In this document: positions 21,328-33,001 of the stretch, in pieces
Layout of the letters: every line of letters begins with the position of its first letter
Position numbering within the stretch: position 1 is the stretch's first letter
Assembly: GCF_963678635.1 (NCBI RefSeq)
Contig: NW_026971149.1
Location: 992,001 to 1,056,000, forward strand
Reading direction: 5' to 3'
Length of the DNA stretch: 64,000 nt
DNA from: Symsagittifera roscoffensis
Taxonomy: Eukaryota > Xenacoelomorpha > Acoela > Convolutidae
Notes under the pieces: model-generated
What the model saw: only the letters and a program-made list of their open reading frames with translations
The model's database searches: none
What the model was told of the DNA's origin: nothing
Translations under genes and position numbers: made by a program

Positions 21328-24120
21328 GTACGTTTCTCGTATTGTTTGGGAAATTGGCGACGATCTATTGAGTCGTAGAGGCATTTCTAATAAGTTTTCT
21401 ATTTCGTCTAATATTTTTGCAATTTGGCAATTGTCTAATTCTAAAATCTATTTTGTTCCAAATCTAAGTTAGTTAAGGACTTTTTTGAGACTTATCGTCG
21501 CACCAGAGGAGTAGAGTAATTTCAGAGAAGCTACACCGTCTGCTCGTCACGCTATCTTGTTTTAGGTCGTGCAACTTCTTAGTCTAATACCAATCTTAAT
21601 CTTACTCTCATATCTCCTAGTCTCATAAGATCTGGTGTATACTGGCTTATGCGAGTTAGTTTCCAGAAAGAGAACAACTGTATTCTAAGTTTATATCAAA
21701 CTGCTCTGTTGCTGAAAGTAAATGTTAGAGATGGAATATGTTTAGTTAGTCTAGAAATATTTTACATAATTACATAATTATATTTATAACCAATTATAAA
21801 TTCTATTTTAGAACTGGCTCCAATTGGAAACTTTCAGAAAATTAGATTAGCTAAGGCGAGCTATAAAAATGTAAAAACCTGAAATCATTTAGGTAGCTTA
21901 AAAATGCTAAGAGTAAGGTATCGAACGCTGATATTGATATTATTTTCAAACTGTGGCGTAACTCCAATTGCCGAAAAGTTCCAACTAACTAAGACCATTA
22001 GAATTCTGGAAACTTTCAATTTCCATTATTAGCTCAACTCTAACCATAATTTTTTTCAGAGCAGATTTTTGAACGACAAAATTAGAATTAACACAAGTAG
22101 CTTTCATAGCTTTTCATATTTAGATTTGCAAAAAAGTTGTTATTTTGGGCAAAGTATTGAAAAATGAAACTTATGAAAGATTTCACTTTGTTTCAATTAA
22201 ACCCATCTTTTCCAAACAAGTTTTCAGAGCAAGCTTACAACCCTGTTAGGAAAAACTCAATTGAAAAAAATTTGGATTGGTTGAAGTTACAACAAAACTG
22301 CTCGGAAAGGAATTTTTTTGAGAATTCAACAGAAAATTTAGCCGTTTTTGAAATGATCAATTGAATTCACACTTTGCGTATTTTTCTCAAAGAGAACAAG
22401 ATCTACCGCATTTTTTACAATTAACCGCAAATTATCTAAATTGAACGTTTATTCTCTTTTTTATGTAATTTTTGTTGGAGAAAAGCTAATCAAAGAACAT
22501 ATGATGATATTCGGACCATCTGGGGCAAGGTTTTTTAGAAACATCGAATGAATTCATTCTTAATTTTGTTTTTTTTTGGTCTTTGGTTTGGTTTTTTTCG
22601 AACTTAGTAACAGCTGTTGTTGAAAAAGAACAACTTAAACTAACTGAAATTGACAGTTAAACTAAGAATGCAAATAATATTAAAGAGTTTTACTGGTGAA
22701 TAAACAATTGTCATCCAAAATAACCGAAATTTTTTTTTCGCTCTAATTAAAATTTCACTTTCTTTGTATAATTTCCAAAGAAGGAATTGAAACAAAAATT
22801 TCAACTTAATTATGGAACCTCAACACTGTCAACAATCATCTCGTGAGTTTTTATCTCTTGTTATTCGATAGAGTCTGTTAAAACTGGACATTGATTTGAT
22901 ATAATTCCATCGTTACGATCTATATATGACCTAACGTTACTACGAACGTCTTTTTTCTTTGATGCGAATGACTACCAAGATTTTTGTATAGCTTAATAGA
23001 AAGCCAAAAAAACTTAACTAAACGGTTTCTGCATGGGTTTTATTTGTTGCAAACAATGTAATATTTTACTCGAACACTAATTTGCGCAGCATAAAGCTTT
23101 CCCTTGGAAAAATTTTCTCAGGGTTCTTTATGACGGCATACCTATTAGTTTTAAAATCTACATTTTCCTGTAATTTCTCAATATAATATTAACTCATTGT
23201 TAACTTGGTTTTCTACTCTGAATCAGAAATTCAATTTTCCTTATCTTCAGTATATTAGTGCATTGTTCATTCATGTTGCTTAAGAATCTCAATGAAGTGC
23301 ATTTGATTTCTTTGGAACTAGGTGTTGTCAAAGTTTCTATATAAAGTCAGCAAAATATGGCTTTAGTGACATCATGGTAGGAACCTTCCATCAACAATGC
23401 ATTTGTGGTTAGATTGTTTTTCTTGCTTACATCAATTATTTGGCTCAAAAGAAACTTAAAATCTTTAAGGTATTGTAATTATCAAATAGTTTGAAGTCTT
23501 ACTGATGATTTTTAGCCCATTTATGGTCTCAATGCTCCTTTGTTTTTGCTTTTGTTTGTAGAATTAAGTAGTTGCTTGTGTCTCAAATTGAGGCCTTATG
23601 GTTTTGCAACAGAAAATCATCAGGAGATTTCTAAGATTGTCAAGCAAAACTGAACTGTTTGATGATTTATTTAAAATTTTGCACTTGTTTTCAGTTTAAG
23701 TTTGTTAAGAAAACTTTGTACTTTGATTGAGCTTCGTAGCAAATGATACAATTTTTTGACTCAAAAACTAAATTGCGCTAATAAATCTTAAGAGTTACTA
23801 CGGAATAAATCTGCGTTCTTAAGGACGCCCTTCAATTTTTACTTATTAATTTTTGTTTTTTTTTGTTTCTTCACATCAATACTTGAAAACTACAAAATAC
23901 TTGTAAAAAATTTCTGTTTTTGTTTTTTTTTCTTGCGTCAAATTATCTGTAGTGTTCAAGAGTAAGTTTAAGTTCGATCTTCACTTTGGAAAAAAAATTG
24001 TTTTTGCAAATTATTTCTTACTGATAGTTATACTGACACCTAAAAAATCAACATGAATGGTTTTACTCGTATTTTAAAGGGATGAGAGATTATTTGAGAT
24101 AATTTTAGCTACCGCAAAGT
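21328..24120 (+). repeat. Module A, unit 3 to B4
   Basis: A complete AT-rich spacer but more diverged than 11164-13960. It lacks the stretch around GAGCTGATTCAAAATAG after the first acceptor. It includes an extra GTAACAGCTGTTGTTG stretch near 22610 that copies 1c and 2 lack. The GTAAGG donor-like site is changed to GCAAGG near 22529. The 66-codon patch is at 22164-22364. Confidence 0.9.
22164..22364 (+). CDS. 66-aa open patch, diverged copy of 12090-12290
   Basis: Same length, start and stop as the copy at 12090, with about eight residue differences (for example KDFTLF, KNLDWLKLQ, FFENSTENLAVFEMIN). Retention of the frame across a more diverged unit is the best argument that this patch was once coding. 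Confidence 0.2.
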   Translation: MKLMKDFTLFQLNPSFPNKFSEQAYNPVRKNSIEKNLDWLKLQQNCSERNFFENSTENLAVFEMIN

Positions 24121-24406
24121 ATTTTAGTTAAAGACTTACTGGTGAAAAAAAACAGTTGTCACCAAAAATAACCCAACAATTTTTTTCAAGGGTTTTTACA
24201 CTAGGCTGGGATCCTTGTTTGTGGGGTACTCTGCTGCTGTATATTTCCACTCGAGCGATTTTAAGGTAAAATCTTGGACGACCGACCGAGGCTACGAAAA
24301 TGTGGGTTTCGATGCCGCCGAGTTGGGATGTACGAGTAGTAAACAAAGTGCTTGAGAGGGCTGGGTTCGAGAAAAAGTTCCAATAAACGATGACGACTAA
24401 AAAATA

Positions 24407-24829
24407 GTGGAGGAAGGACACCTGGGCTTGATGGCGAAGTCAAGATGCAGCACGAGGAATTATTTGGCGCCCTGTGGACAGGAAGAAGTGGAGCTAAAAC
24501 ATGAGGGTTGTAGTCTCGATGCGGTTTGCGCTGTTTCTGTGCCCCTCATGGAGTATATTCAGCCGAACCCAGTCGATATCATCTGTGTCGATTGGCACTC
24601 CTCGTGGGGAAATCTCCCACTGGGGAACAGATTTGAGGATGCTTTGAAAACAGAACATGCAACCAAAGTGATCGAAGGGGAGAGAAAGGAAGAATCTCTC
24701 AGTGACCCCGAGGAGGGCATACGCACGGGGGCGACCCCGGCTGAGGAAGCAGTGCTGAGGAAGCAGTGCAGTGCTGAGGAAGCACTACTTACACTCCTGG
24801 CTCAACGCGAGAAGTGCTCCAGGACTTGA
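24407..24829 (+). CDS. 140-aa open frame in module B, unrecognised
   Basis: The longest intact frame in any module B. It starts MEEGHLGLMAKSRCSTRNYL, continues with VPLMEYIQPNPVDIICVDWH and WGNLPLGNRFEDALK, and ends in an acidic stretch (EGERKEESLSDPEEG) and TLLAQREKCSRT. Cys and His are present but not in a clear zinc-finger spacing. In the other units the same protein is split between two frames at the WHS... position. A short in-frame duplication near the end adds residues (EEAVLRKQCSAEEA). The start is uncertain, since open codons precede it and an exon boundary is possible. Confidence 0.25.
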   Translation: MEEGHLGLMAKSRCSTRNYLAPCGQEEVELKHEGCSLDAVCAVSVPLMEYIQPNPVDIICVDWHSSWGNLPLGNRFEDALKTEHATKVIEGERKEESLSDPEEGIRTGATPAEEAVLRKQCSAEEALLTLLAQREKCSRT

Positions 24830-25010
24830 GTGGCGAAGAGTGGGCGGATACAGCGACGCCACCGTTGGACTCTCCCCGAAAGAATCTACAGTTACAGCTG
24901 GGGAGTCAACCAATGGAAATGAGCATGGTGTTCTTGAGCAATGATAGCGAGGAGACGAACACCATTGCGAAAAACAAAACGATGTTCTTGAATACTCTGG
25001 ATCAAGAAGG

Positions 25011-25256
25011 ATGGCAAAACTCTTGCTGGAGTTCAATCAGAATGTGAAGCGGAACATGGATGTTGAAGAGTTCAAGGAAGAACTGTGGGACATAATGGTG
25101 GCATTCGGAGAGCCTATAGAAATTGGACTGGAGGTGGGAGGGAGAAAATGTGCTTTGCAAGATGGTCCGTATCGGAGAAAAGAGGCCAAACAGCGAGCCC
25201 AAACTCTGTGCAGGTTTAAAGACAGCATCACTCTGAGAAAAAAATTTAAGAACTAA
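25011..25256 (+). CDS. 81-aa basic open patch in module B
   Basis: It reads MAKLLLEFNQNVKRNMDVEE, then ELWDIMVAFGEPIEIGLEVG, and a Lys/Arg-rich end (RRKEAKQRAQTL, TLRKKFKN). It overlaps the preceding 77-codon patch in another frame, so the two are not one continuous frame here, though at 37973-38326 a related pair is joined. Predicted helical and charged; no family recognised. Confidence 0.2.
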   Translation: MAKLLLEFNQNVKRNMDVEEFKEELWDIMVAFGEPIEIGLEVGGRKCALQDGPYRRKEAKQRAQTLCRFKDSITLRKKFKN

Positions 25257-25587
25257 ATGAGTGATAGAGATAAACATATCATTATAGCTAAAATTTTTAT
25301 TTTACCTAAGTCTAGAGAAGAAAACAAAGGTGTTTGAAGCAAGGGAACATCGGAGGCAAGGGTCAGGAGAAGAAGGCCTGGAAAAAGAAGCCACTTCAGT
25401 GATGATCGTGTCTACAGCCCGAACAAGGAGTAAAGGTGAAGAAAGAGGAAGCGAGAGATGGAGGAAGGGAGTCCTTCAGCGGAGGCAGTGTCGGAAGCGA
25501 AACTGAGGGAGACACCTCCGATGGTTTTAGCAAGATGGAAGACTGCAGCTGAACAAGTCAACCTGACAGCTAGGAGGTGACGGCAGA

Positions 25588-25595
25588 TATAAAAG
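25588..25595 (+). promoter_or_regulatory. TATAAAAG at the B/C boundary
   Basis: A canonical-looking TATA box, also at 34394 and 48178, always 122-127 bp before the first CACCAG anchor of the array. Units 1 and 8 have TACAAAAG instead (1734, 53860). It could drive transcription through the satellite. However, the same bases fall inside an open patch (DIKAAPGPV), so the match may be coincidental. Confidence 0.25.
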
Positions 25596-26768
25596 CTGCG
25601 CCTGGTCCCGTGACAGAGGGGGACTTCAAGGCAGAGAGGGTAAAGTTGAAGATAGGTTCCTCCAGTGGACAATTATGGGAGGTGGATGTCGGTTTGGGTT
25701 TCGAGTGAATACCAGAACGTCAGGCAACAAATCACAAATGATCACGTCAGTCCATTGAGAAGGGACTCACGAGGAACACTACTCGTTCCTGATGGATATC
25801 ACTGGATACGATGAGAGAGCTAGAGAATTGTCTAAAAAAGCTGCATCGGTGATTAACCAAAAAGCGTCAAAGTTGGGCCAAGCAGCAGAAAGCAGAAGTG
25901 AATAAGTTGGAGTTGAGGAGCCAACTAGGGCGAACGTGGGAGAAATTGGTGCTGGAGTACTTCGAGAATGAGATAAGGGCACCCTAATGTGCCCAACTCC
26001 TGATGGCAGACCCTTTCAACCGGACTGAGCGTCAGTTTTTGGTCACGTGGTGCTTGGCTGGAGTTGCATTGGAAGATCCGAACTCAAGTGACAAATGAAA
26101 ATTCGGGGACAAAAGCTTGTATGTGTACCGGATGATGATGCAGTATGTTGCTTCATGTAGCATTTGAGTCAACGCCAGAGCGTCGGGCATCAAATCACAA
26201 ATGATCCTCTTGAGAAAGGATTCACGAGGAACACCGCTCGTTCCTGGTGGATAGCCCTGGATACGATGAAAAATCTAGAGATTTGTCTAAAGAATCTGGA
26301 CTGCGCAGTATCCAGAAATAGTCAAATTTGGGCCGAACAGCAGAAAGCAGAGATAAATAACTTGGAGTTGAGGAGCCAACTAGGGCGAATGTGGGAGAAA
26401 ATGCTGCTGGAGTACTCCCAAACAAAAAGAAGCCACCCTCATCTGCCCAACCTCTGATGGCGAACATTTTCACCCAGACTGAGCGTCAGTTTTTGTTCAC
26501 GTGGTCCTTAAAGAAGTCGCATTGAAAAATCTGAACACAAATTATCCTCTTGGGAAGGGATTCACGAGGAACACTGCTCGTTCCTGGTGAATAGCCCTGG
26601 ATACGATGAAAGAACTAGAGAAGTACGGGGACGAAAGCCTGCATGTTTACCAGATAATGATGCATTATGTTGTTTCATGCAGCATTTGAGTCCACACCAG
26701 AGCTTCGGACATTAAATCACAAAAGATTTTCTTGAGAAGAGACTCACGAGGAACACTACTCGTTCCTG

Positions 26769-27143
26769 GTGGATAGCCTGGATGCGATGAAAGAGCTAGA
26801 GAAAAGTGTACAGAAGCTGGAACGCGGAGTATCCAAAAAGCGTCGAAAATGGGCCAAGCAGCAGAAAGCAGAGGTGAATAAGTTGGATTTGAGGAGCCAA
26901 CTAGGGCGAACGTGGGAGAAGTTGTTGCTAGAGTACTTCGAGAATGAGATGAGCGCAGCCTCATCTGCCCAACTCCTGATGGCGAACGGTTTCACCCGGA
27001 CAGAGCGTCGGTTTTGCTTCACTTGGTGCTTGGCTGATGTTGCATTGGAAGATCTGAACTCATGGGATAAACTGAAGTTCGGGGACAAAAGTTCGTATGT
27101 GTGCCGGATGATGATGCAGTATGTTGCTTCATGCAGCACTTGA
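26769..27143 (+). CDS. 124-aa open frame in a K-type monomer
   Basis: A near-complete monomer frame: KELEKSVQKLERGVSKKRR, KWAKQQKAEVNKLDLRSQLG, WEKLLLEYFENEMSAASSAQ, FTRTERRFCFTWCLADVALE, then SYVCRMMMQYVASCST. It is helical and charged in the first 80 residues, with a Cys/aromatic second part. It ends where the 455-bp period breaks the frame. Identity unknown. Confidence 0.22.
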   Translation: MDSLDAMKELEKSVQKLERGVSKKRRKWAKQQKAEVNKLDLRSQLGRTWEKLLLEYFENEMSAASSAQLLMANGFTRTERRFCFTWCLADVALEDLNSWDKLKFGDKSSYVCRMMMQYVASCST

Positions 27144-27423
27144 GTCAACACCAGAGCGTTGGGCAAAAACTCACAACTAATCCCCTTTAGAAGGGACTCA
27201 CAAAGAACACTACTCTTTCCTGGTGAATAGCCCTGGATACGATGAAAGAACTAGAGAAGTACGCGGACAAAAGCCTGAATGTGTACCAGATAATGATGCA
27301 CTATGTTTTTTCATGTAGCACTTGAGTCCACACCAGAGCTTCGGACATTAAATCACAAAAGATTTCCTTGAGACGAGACTCACGAGGAACACTACTTGTT
27401 CCTGGTGGATAACCCTGGATACG

Positions 27424-27780
27424 ATGAAAGAGCTAGAGAAAAGTCTACAGCAGCTGGAACGCGGAGTATCCAAAAATCGTCGAAAATGGGCCAAGCGGCA
27501 GAAAGCAGAGGTGAATTATTTGGATTTGAGGAGCCAACTAGGGCGAACGTGGGAGAAGTTGATGCTGGAGTACTTCGAGAACGAGATGAGCGCAGCCTCA
27601 TCTGCCCAACTCCTGATGGCGAACCGTTTCATCCGGACTGAGCGTCGGTTTTGCTTCACAAGGTGCTTGGCTGGAGTTGCATTGGAAGATCTGAACTCAT
27701 GTTATAAACTGAATTTCGGGCATAAAAGTTCGTATGTGTGCCGGATGATGATGCAGTATGTTGCTTCATGCAGCACTTGA
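27424..27780 (+). CDS. 118-aa open frame, K-type monomer, second copy
   Basis: Like 26769-27143 from the MKELEK... start to the VASCST end, with scattered substitutions (for example NRRKWAKRQKAEVNYLD, FTRCLAG). The two copies are about 640 bp apart because a shortened monomer sits between them. Confidence 0.22.
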   Translation: MKELEKSLQQLERGVSKNRRKWAKRQKAEVNYLDLRSQLGRTWEKLMLEYFENEMSAASSAQLLMANRFIRTERRFCFTRCLAGVALEDLNSCYKLNFGHKSSYVCRMMMQYVASCST

Positions 27781-30175
27781 GTCAACACCAGAGCGTCGGG
27801 CAACAACTCACAATTGATCCCCTTTAGAAGGGACTCACAAAGAACACTACTCGTTCAATGTGAATAGCCCTGGATTCGATGAAAGAACTAGAGAAATACG
27901 TGGACTAAAATTTGCATGTTTACCGGATGATGATGCATTATGTTGTTTCATGCAGCACTTGAGTCCACACCAGAGCTTCGGACATTAAATCACAAAAGAT
28001 TCACAGAAGAGACTCACGAGGAACACTGTTCGTTCCTGGTGGATAGCCCTGGATACGATGAAAGAGCTAGAGAATTGTCTAAAGAAGCTGGACCGCGGAG
28101 CATCGAGAAATAGTCGAAATTGGACCGAACAGCAGAAAGCAGAGGTAAATAACTTGGAGTTGAAGCCCCAACTTAGGTGAATGTGGGAGAAATTGGTGCT
28201 AAAGTACTTCGAGAACGAGATGAGCGCACCTCATCTGCCCAACTCCTGATGGCGAAACCTTTCACCCGGACTGAGCGTCAGTTTTTGTTCACGTTGTGCT
28301 TGGCTGGAGTTGCATTCTAGAAACATGTGACACACTGAAGTTCGGGGAGAAAACTTGCATGTTTACAAGATGATGATGAAGTTTGTTGAATCATGCAGCA
28401 CTTCCAGTCAACACCAGAGCGTCGGGCAAAAAATCACAATTATTCCTCCTGAGAAGGGATTCACGGGGAACACTGCTCGTTCCTGGTGTATAGCCCAGGA
28501 TACAATGAAAGAGCAAGAAAATTGTCCACAGAAACTGGACCGCGGATTATCCTGAAAGCCTCGAAATTGGGTCACGCAGTAGAAAGCAGAGGTAAACAAC
28601 TTAGAGTTTAGGAGCCAACTAGGGCGAATGTGGGAGAAATTGCTGCTGGAGCACTTCGAAACGAGAAGAGGCCACCCTCATCAGTCCAACCTCTGATGGC
28701 GAACACTTCGACCCAGACTGAGCGTCAGTTATTGTTCAAGTGGTGCTTGGCTGAAGATGCCTTGAAAGATCTGAACTCTTGCGACAAAACGTAATACGGG
28801 GACAAAAGCCAGCATGTGTACCAGATGATGATGCAGTATGTTGCTTCATGCAGCACTTGAGTCAACACCAGAGCGTCGGCAACAAATCACAAATGATCCC
28901 CTGAGAAGGGACTCACGAGGAACACTGCTCGTTCCTGGTGGATAGCCCTGGATACGAGGAAAAAGCTAGGGATAAGTCTAACGAAGCTGCACCGCTGAGT
29001 ATCCAGAAAGCGTCGATACTGGGCCAAGCAGCAGAAAGCAGAGGTGAATAATTTGGAGTTGAGGAGCCAACTAGGGCGAACGTAGGAGAATTTGGTGCTG
29101 GAGTACTTCGAAAATGAGATGAGGCCATACCTCATCTGCCCAACCTCTGATGGCGAAACCTTTCACCCAAACAGTTAATTAGTTCATCCGGAGGGTCAGT
29201 TAATACTCGCGTGGTGCTTGGCTGAAGTTACATTGAAAGATCTGAGCTCATGTGACAAAAGGAAGTACGAGGACAATAGCCTGCATGTGTACCGGATGAT
29301 GATGCAGTATGTTGCTTCATGCAGCACTTGAGTCAACACCAGAGCGTCGGGCAACAACTCACAATTGATTCCCTTCAGAAGGAATTCACGAGGAACACTG
29401 CTCGTTCCTGGTGGATAGCCCTGGATACGATGAAAAAGCTAGAGAATTGTCTAGAAAAGCTGGATCGCGGAGTATCCAGAAATAGTCGAAATTGGGCCAA
29501 GCAGCAGAAAGCAGAGGTGAATAATTTGGAGTTGAGGAGCCAACTAGGTCGAATGTGGGAAAAATTGCTGCTGGAGCACTTCAAGAACGAGATGAGGCCA
29601 TACCTCATCTGCCCAAACTCTGATGGCGAACACTTTCACCCAGACTGAGCGTCAGTTAAGGTTCGTGTGGTGCTTGGCTGAAGCTGCATTGAAAGATCTG
29701 AACTCATGTGACAAAACGAAGTTCGAGGACAAAAGCTTGCATGTGCAACGGATGGTGATGCAGTATGTTGCTTCATGCAGCACTTGAGTCAACACCAGAG
29801 CGTCGGGCAAAAAATCACAAATATTCCTCCTGAGAAGGGATTCACGGGGAACACTGCTCGTTCCTGGTGAATAGCCCAGGATAAAATGAAAGAGCTAGAG
29901 AATTGTCTAAAGAAACTGGACCGCAGAGTATCCTGAAAGTCTCAAAATTGGGTCACGCAGCAAAAAGCAGAGGTAAATAACTTGGAGTTTAGTAGCCAAC
30001 TAGGGCGAATGTGGGAGAAATTGCTGCTGGAGCACTTCGAGAACGAGATGAGGCATTACCTCATCTGCCAACTTCTGATGGCGAACCCTTTCAGCCGGAC
30101 TGAGGGTCAGTTTTTGTTCACGTGGTGTTCGGCTGAAGCTGCATTGAAAGATCTGAACTCATGTGAGAAAATGAA

Positions 30176-33001
30176 GTACGTTTCTCGTATGGTTTGGGAA
30201 ATTCGCGGCGATCTTTTGAGTCGTAGAGGCATTTCTAATAAGTTCTCTATTTCGTCTAATAATTTTGCAATTTTGCAATTGTCTGATTCTAAATTCTTTT
30301 TTGTTCTAAATTTAAGTTAGTTAAGGTCTTGTTTAAGAATTTTCGTCGCACCAGAGGAGTAGAGTAATTCCAGAGAAGGTACACTGTCTGCTCGTCACGC
30401 TATCTTGTTTTAGTCCGGATAGTTTCGTGCAACTTCTTAGTCTAATAACGATCTTAATCTTACTCATAAATCTCCAAAAGATCTGGTTATACTGGTTTAT
30501 GCGAGTTAGTTTCCAGAAGGAGAACAACTGTATTCTAAGTTTAATTCAAATTGCTCTGTTTCTGAAACTAAATGTTAGAGATGGAATATGGTTGGTTAGT
30601 CTAGGAATTTTTTACAGAAATAGATAATTATATATATATATATAACCATTTATAAATTCTAGTTTAGAACTGGTTCCATTTGGAAAATTTCTGAAACTAA
30701 GATAAGCTAAGGCGAGCTATAAAAATGTAAAAATTTGAAATCATTTAGGTAGCTTAAAAATGCTAAGAGTAAGGTATCGAACACTGATATTGATATAATT
30801 TTCAAACTGTGGCTTGACTACAATAGCCGAAAATTTCCAACTAATACCATTAGAATTCTGGAAACTTTAAATTTCCATTATTAGCTCAACTCTAGCCATA
30901 ATATTTTTCAGAGCAGGTTTTTGAACGACAAAGTTAGAATTAACTTAAGTGGTTTTTACACCATGAGCTGATTCAAAACAGAAACACTAACTGCAAGTAA
31001 TTCTATTGGTTTGTTTGGAATTTTTTTACGTGATTTCAAGTTTTTTTTCATATTTAGATTTGCAAAAAAATTAATTCGGGAAAAGTTTTGAGAAATTGAA
31101 TTTATGAAAAATTTCACTTTGTTTCAATTAAATCCAACTTTTTCAAAAAAAAATTTTCAGAACAAGCTTACAACCATCTTAGAAAAACTCAATTGACAAT
31201 ATTTTGAATTGGTTGAAATTACAACAAAACTGCTCGGAAAGGAAATTTTTTGAGAATTCAACAGAAAAACTAGCCATTTTTGAAATGATCAAATGAATTC
31301 AAAGAGAACAAGATCTACCGCACTTTTTACAATTAACTGCAAAATACCTAAAATGAAGGTTAATTCTTTTTTAAAGTAATTTTTGTTGGAGAAAAGTTAA
31401 TCAAAGAACATATGATGATATTCGGACCATCTGGGGTAAGGTTTTTTTAGAAACTTCGAATGAATTCATTTATAATTTTTTTTTTGTATTCGATTTGGTT
31501 TTTTATTTATTCTACTTGTTAACAGCTGTTATTGAAAAAAAGCAATTTAAACTAAATCAAATTGGCATTGAATTTAAGGATGCAAAAAAGTTTAAAGAGT
31601 TTCACTGGTGAATAAACAGTTGTCGTCCAGAATAACCGAAATTTTTTTTCGCTTTCAATTAAAACTTTACTTTCTACGTGTAATTTCCAAAGAAGGATTT
31701 GAAACAAAAATTTCAACTTAATTTTGTATCATCAACACTGTCAACAATCATCTCGTGAGTTTTTATCTCTTGCTATTCAATAGAGTCTGTTAAAACTGGA
31801 CATTAATTTGATATAATTCCATCGTTACGATCTAAATTTGACCTAACGTTACTAAGAGCGTCTTTGATGCGTATGACTATCAAGAACTTTGCACAGCTTA
31901 ATAGAAAGCCAAAAAAAATTAACAAAACGGTTTCTCCATGGGTTTTATTTGCTGCAAACAATGTAATATTTTACGCGAACACTAATTTGCGCAGCATAAA
32001 GCTTTCCATTGGAAAAATGTTCTGAGGGTTCATTTTGAAGCTTACCTATAAGTTTTAAAATCTACTTTTTCCTGTAAATTCGCAATATAATAATGACTCA
32101 TTGTTAAAATGGTTTTCTACTCTGAATCAGAATTTCAATTTTCCTTATCTTCAGTATATTAGTGCCTTGTGCATTCATGTTGCTTAAAAACCTCAATTTA
32201 GTGCATTTGGTTTTTTGGAACTAGATATTATCAAAATTTCTATAAAAAATCAGCAAAATATGGTTTTAGTGAGCTCATGGTAGGAACCTTCCATTAACAA
32301 TGCTTTTGTGTTTAGATTGTTTTTCTTGCTTATGTCAATTATTTGGCTCGAAAGAAACTTAAAACCTTAATGGTATTGTATTTCTCAAAATAGTTTGAAG
32401 TTTTTCTGATTATTTTTAGTCTATTTATGGTCTCAATGCTCCATTATTATTGCTTTTGTTTGTAGATTTAACTAGTTGCTTATGTCTCAAATTAAGGCCT
32501 TATGGTTTTGCAACAGAAAGTCATCAGGAGGTTTCTAAAATTTTCAAGCAAAACTGAACTGTTTGATGATTTGTTTAAATTTTTGCACTTGTTTTCAGTT
32601 TAAGCTTCTTAGAAAGTCTTTGTACTTTGCTTGAGTTTCGTAGCAAATGGTATAACTTTTTGACTCAAAAACTAAATTGCGCTCATAAAGCTTAATAATT
32701 AGTACGGAATAAATCTGCGTTTTTAAGGACGCCTTTCAATTTTTACCTATTTGCTTTTGATTTTTTTGTTTCTTCACATCAATACTTGAAAAGTACAAAA
32801 AAGTTCTGTTTTTGTTTTTTTTCCTTGCGTCAAAATATCTGCCGTGTTCAAGAGTAGCTTTAAGTTCGTTGTTCAGTTTGGAAAAAAAATTGTTTTTGCA
32901 AATTATTTCTTAGTGATAGTAATACTGACACCTGAAAAATCAACATGATTGATTTTTACTGGTATTTTAAAGGAATGAGAGATTATTTGATATAATTTTA
33001 G
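30176..33001 (+). repeat. Module A, unit 4 to B5
   Basis: Complete spacer with a (TA)n run at about 30629-30644, TATAAAAA at 30718, T-tract CAG at 30911 and TTTTCAG at 31160. It also has GGGGTAAGG at about 31435 and the TGE...NN motif at 31601, where the TCACC part reads TCGTCC. The 66-codon and 75-codon patches are both out of frame here. Confidence 0.9.
30629..30644. repeat. (TA)n microsatellite
   Basis: About eight TA units where the other module A copies have AATTATATTTATAACC, so this is a local expansion. Confidence 0.8.

Larger units (their letters stand above)
24121..25708 (+). pseudogene. Module B, unit 4, near full length
   Basis: It contains all patches in order. The middle is unusually intact: one frame of 140 codons spans two patches. 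It is followed by LQDLSGEEWAD (24814-25047), an 81-codon basic patch (25011-25256) and a Lys/Arg-rich patch now out of frame. It has a short internal expansion of GAAGCAGTGCTGAG around 24745-24788. TATAAAAG is at 25588, about 120 bp before the array. The first-monomer donor is altered to GTCAGT. Confidence 0.6.
25709..30175 (+). repeat. Satellite array C, unit 4 (~12 monomers, some shortened)
   Basis: Anchors lie near 25710 (C0), 26174, 26695, 27149, 27331, 27786, 27969, 28410, 28868, 29337 and 29795. Around 26520-26694, 27149-27330 and 27786-27968 the monomer is cut to about 180 bp by one shared internal deletion. Full-length neighbours at 26695 and 27331 are the K subtype (LERGVSKKRRKW or KNRRKW). 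It ends at GTACGT 30176. Confidence 0.95.

Noticed and set aside
27396-27641. Second + frame in monomers ending ERDEATLICPTSDGE or SLICPTPDGEPFHPD
   Set aside because: It overlaps the KELEK...ENEM frame, changes subtype by subtype through small indels and gives only short frames, so it is read as an out-of-phase product.
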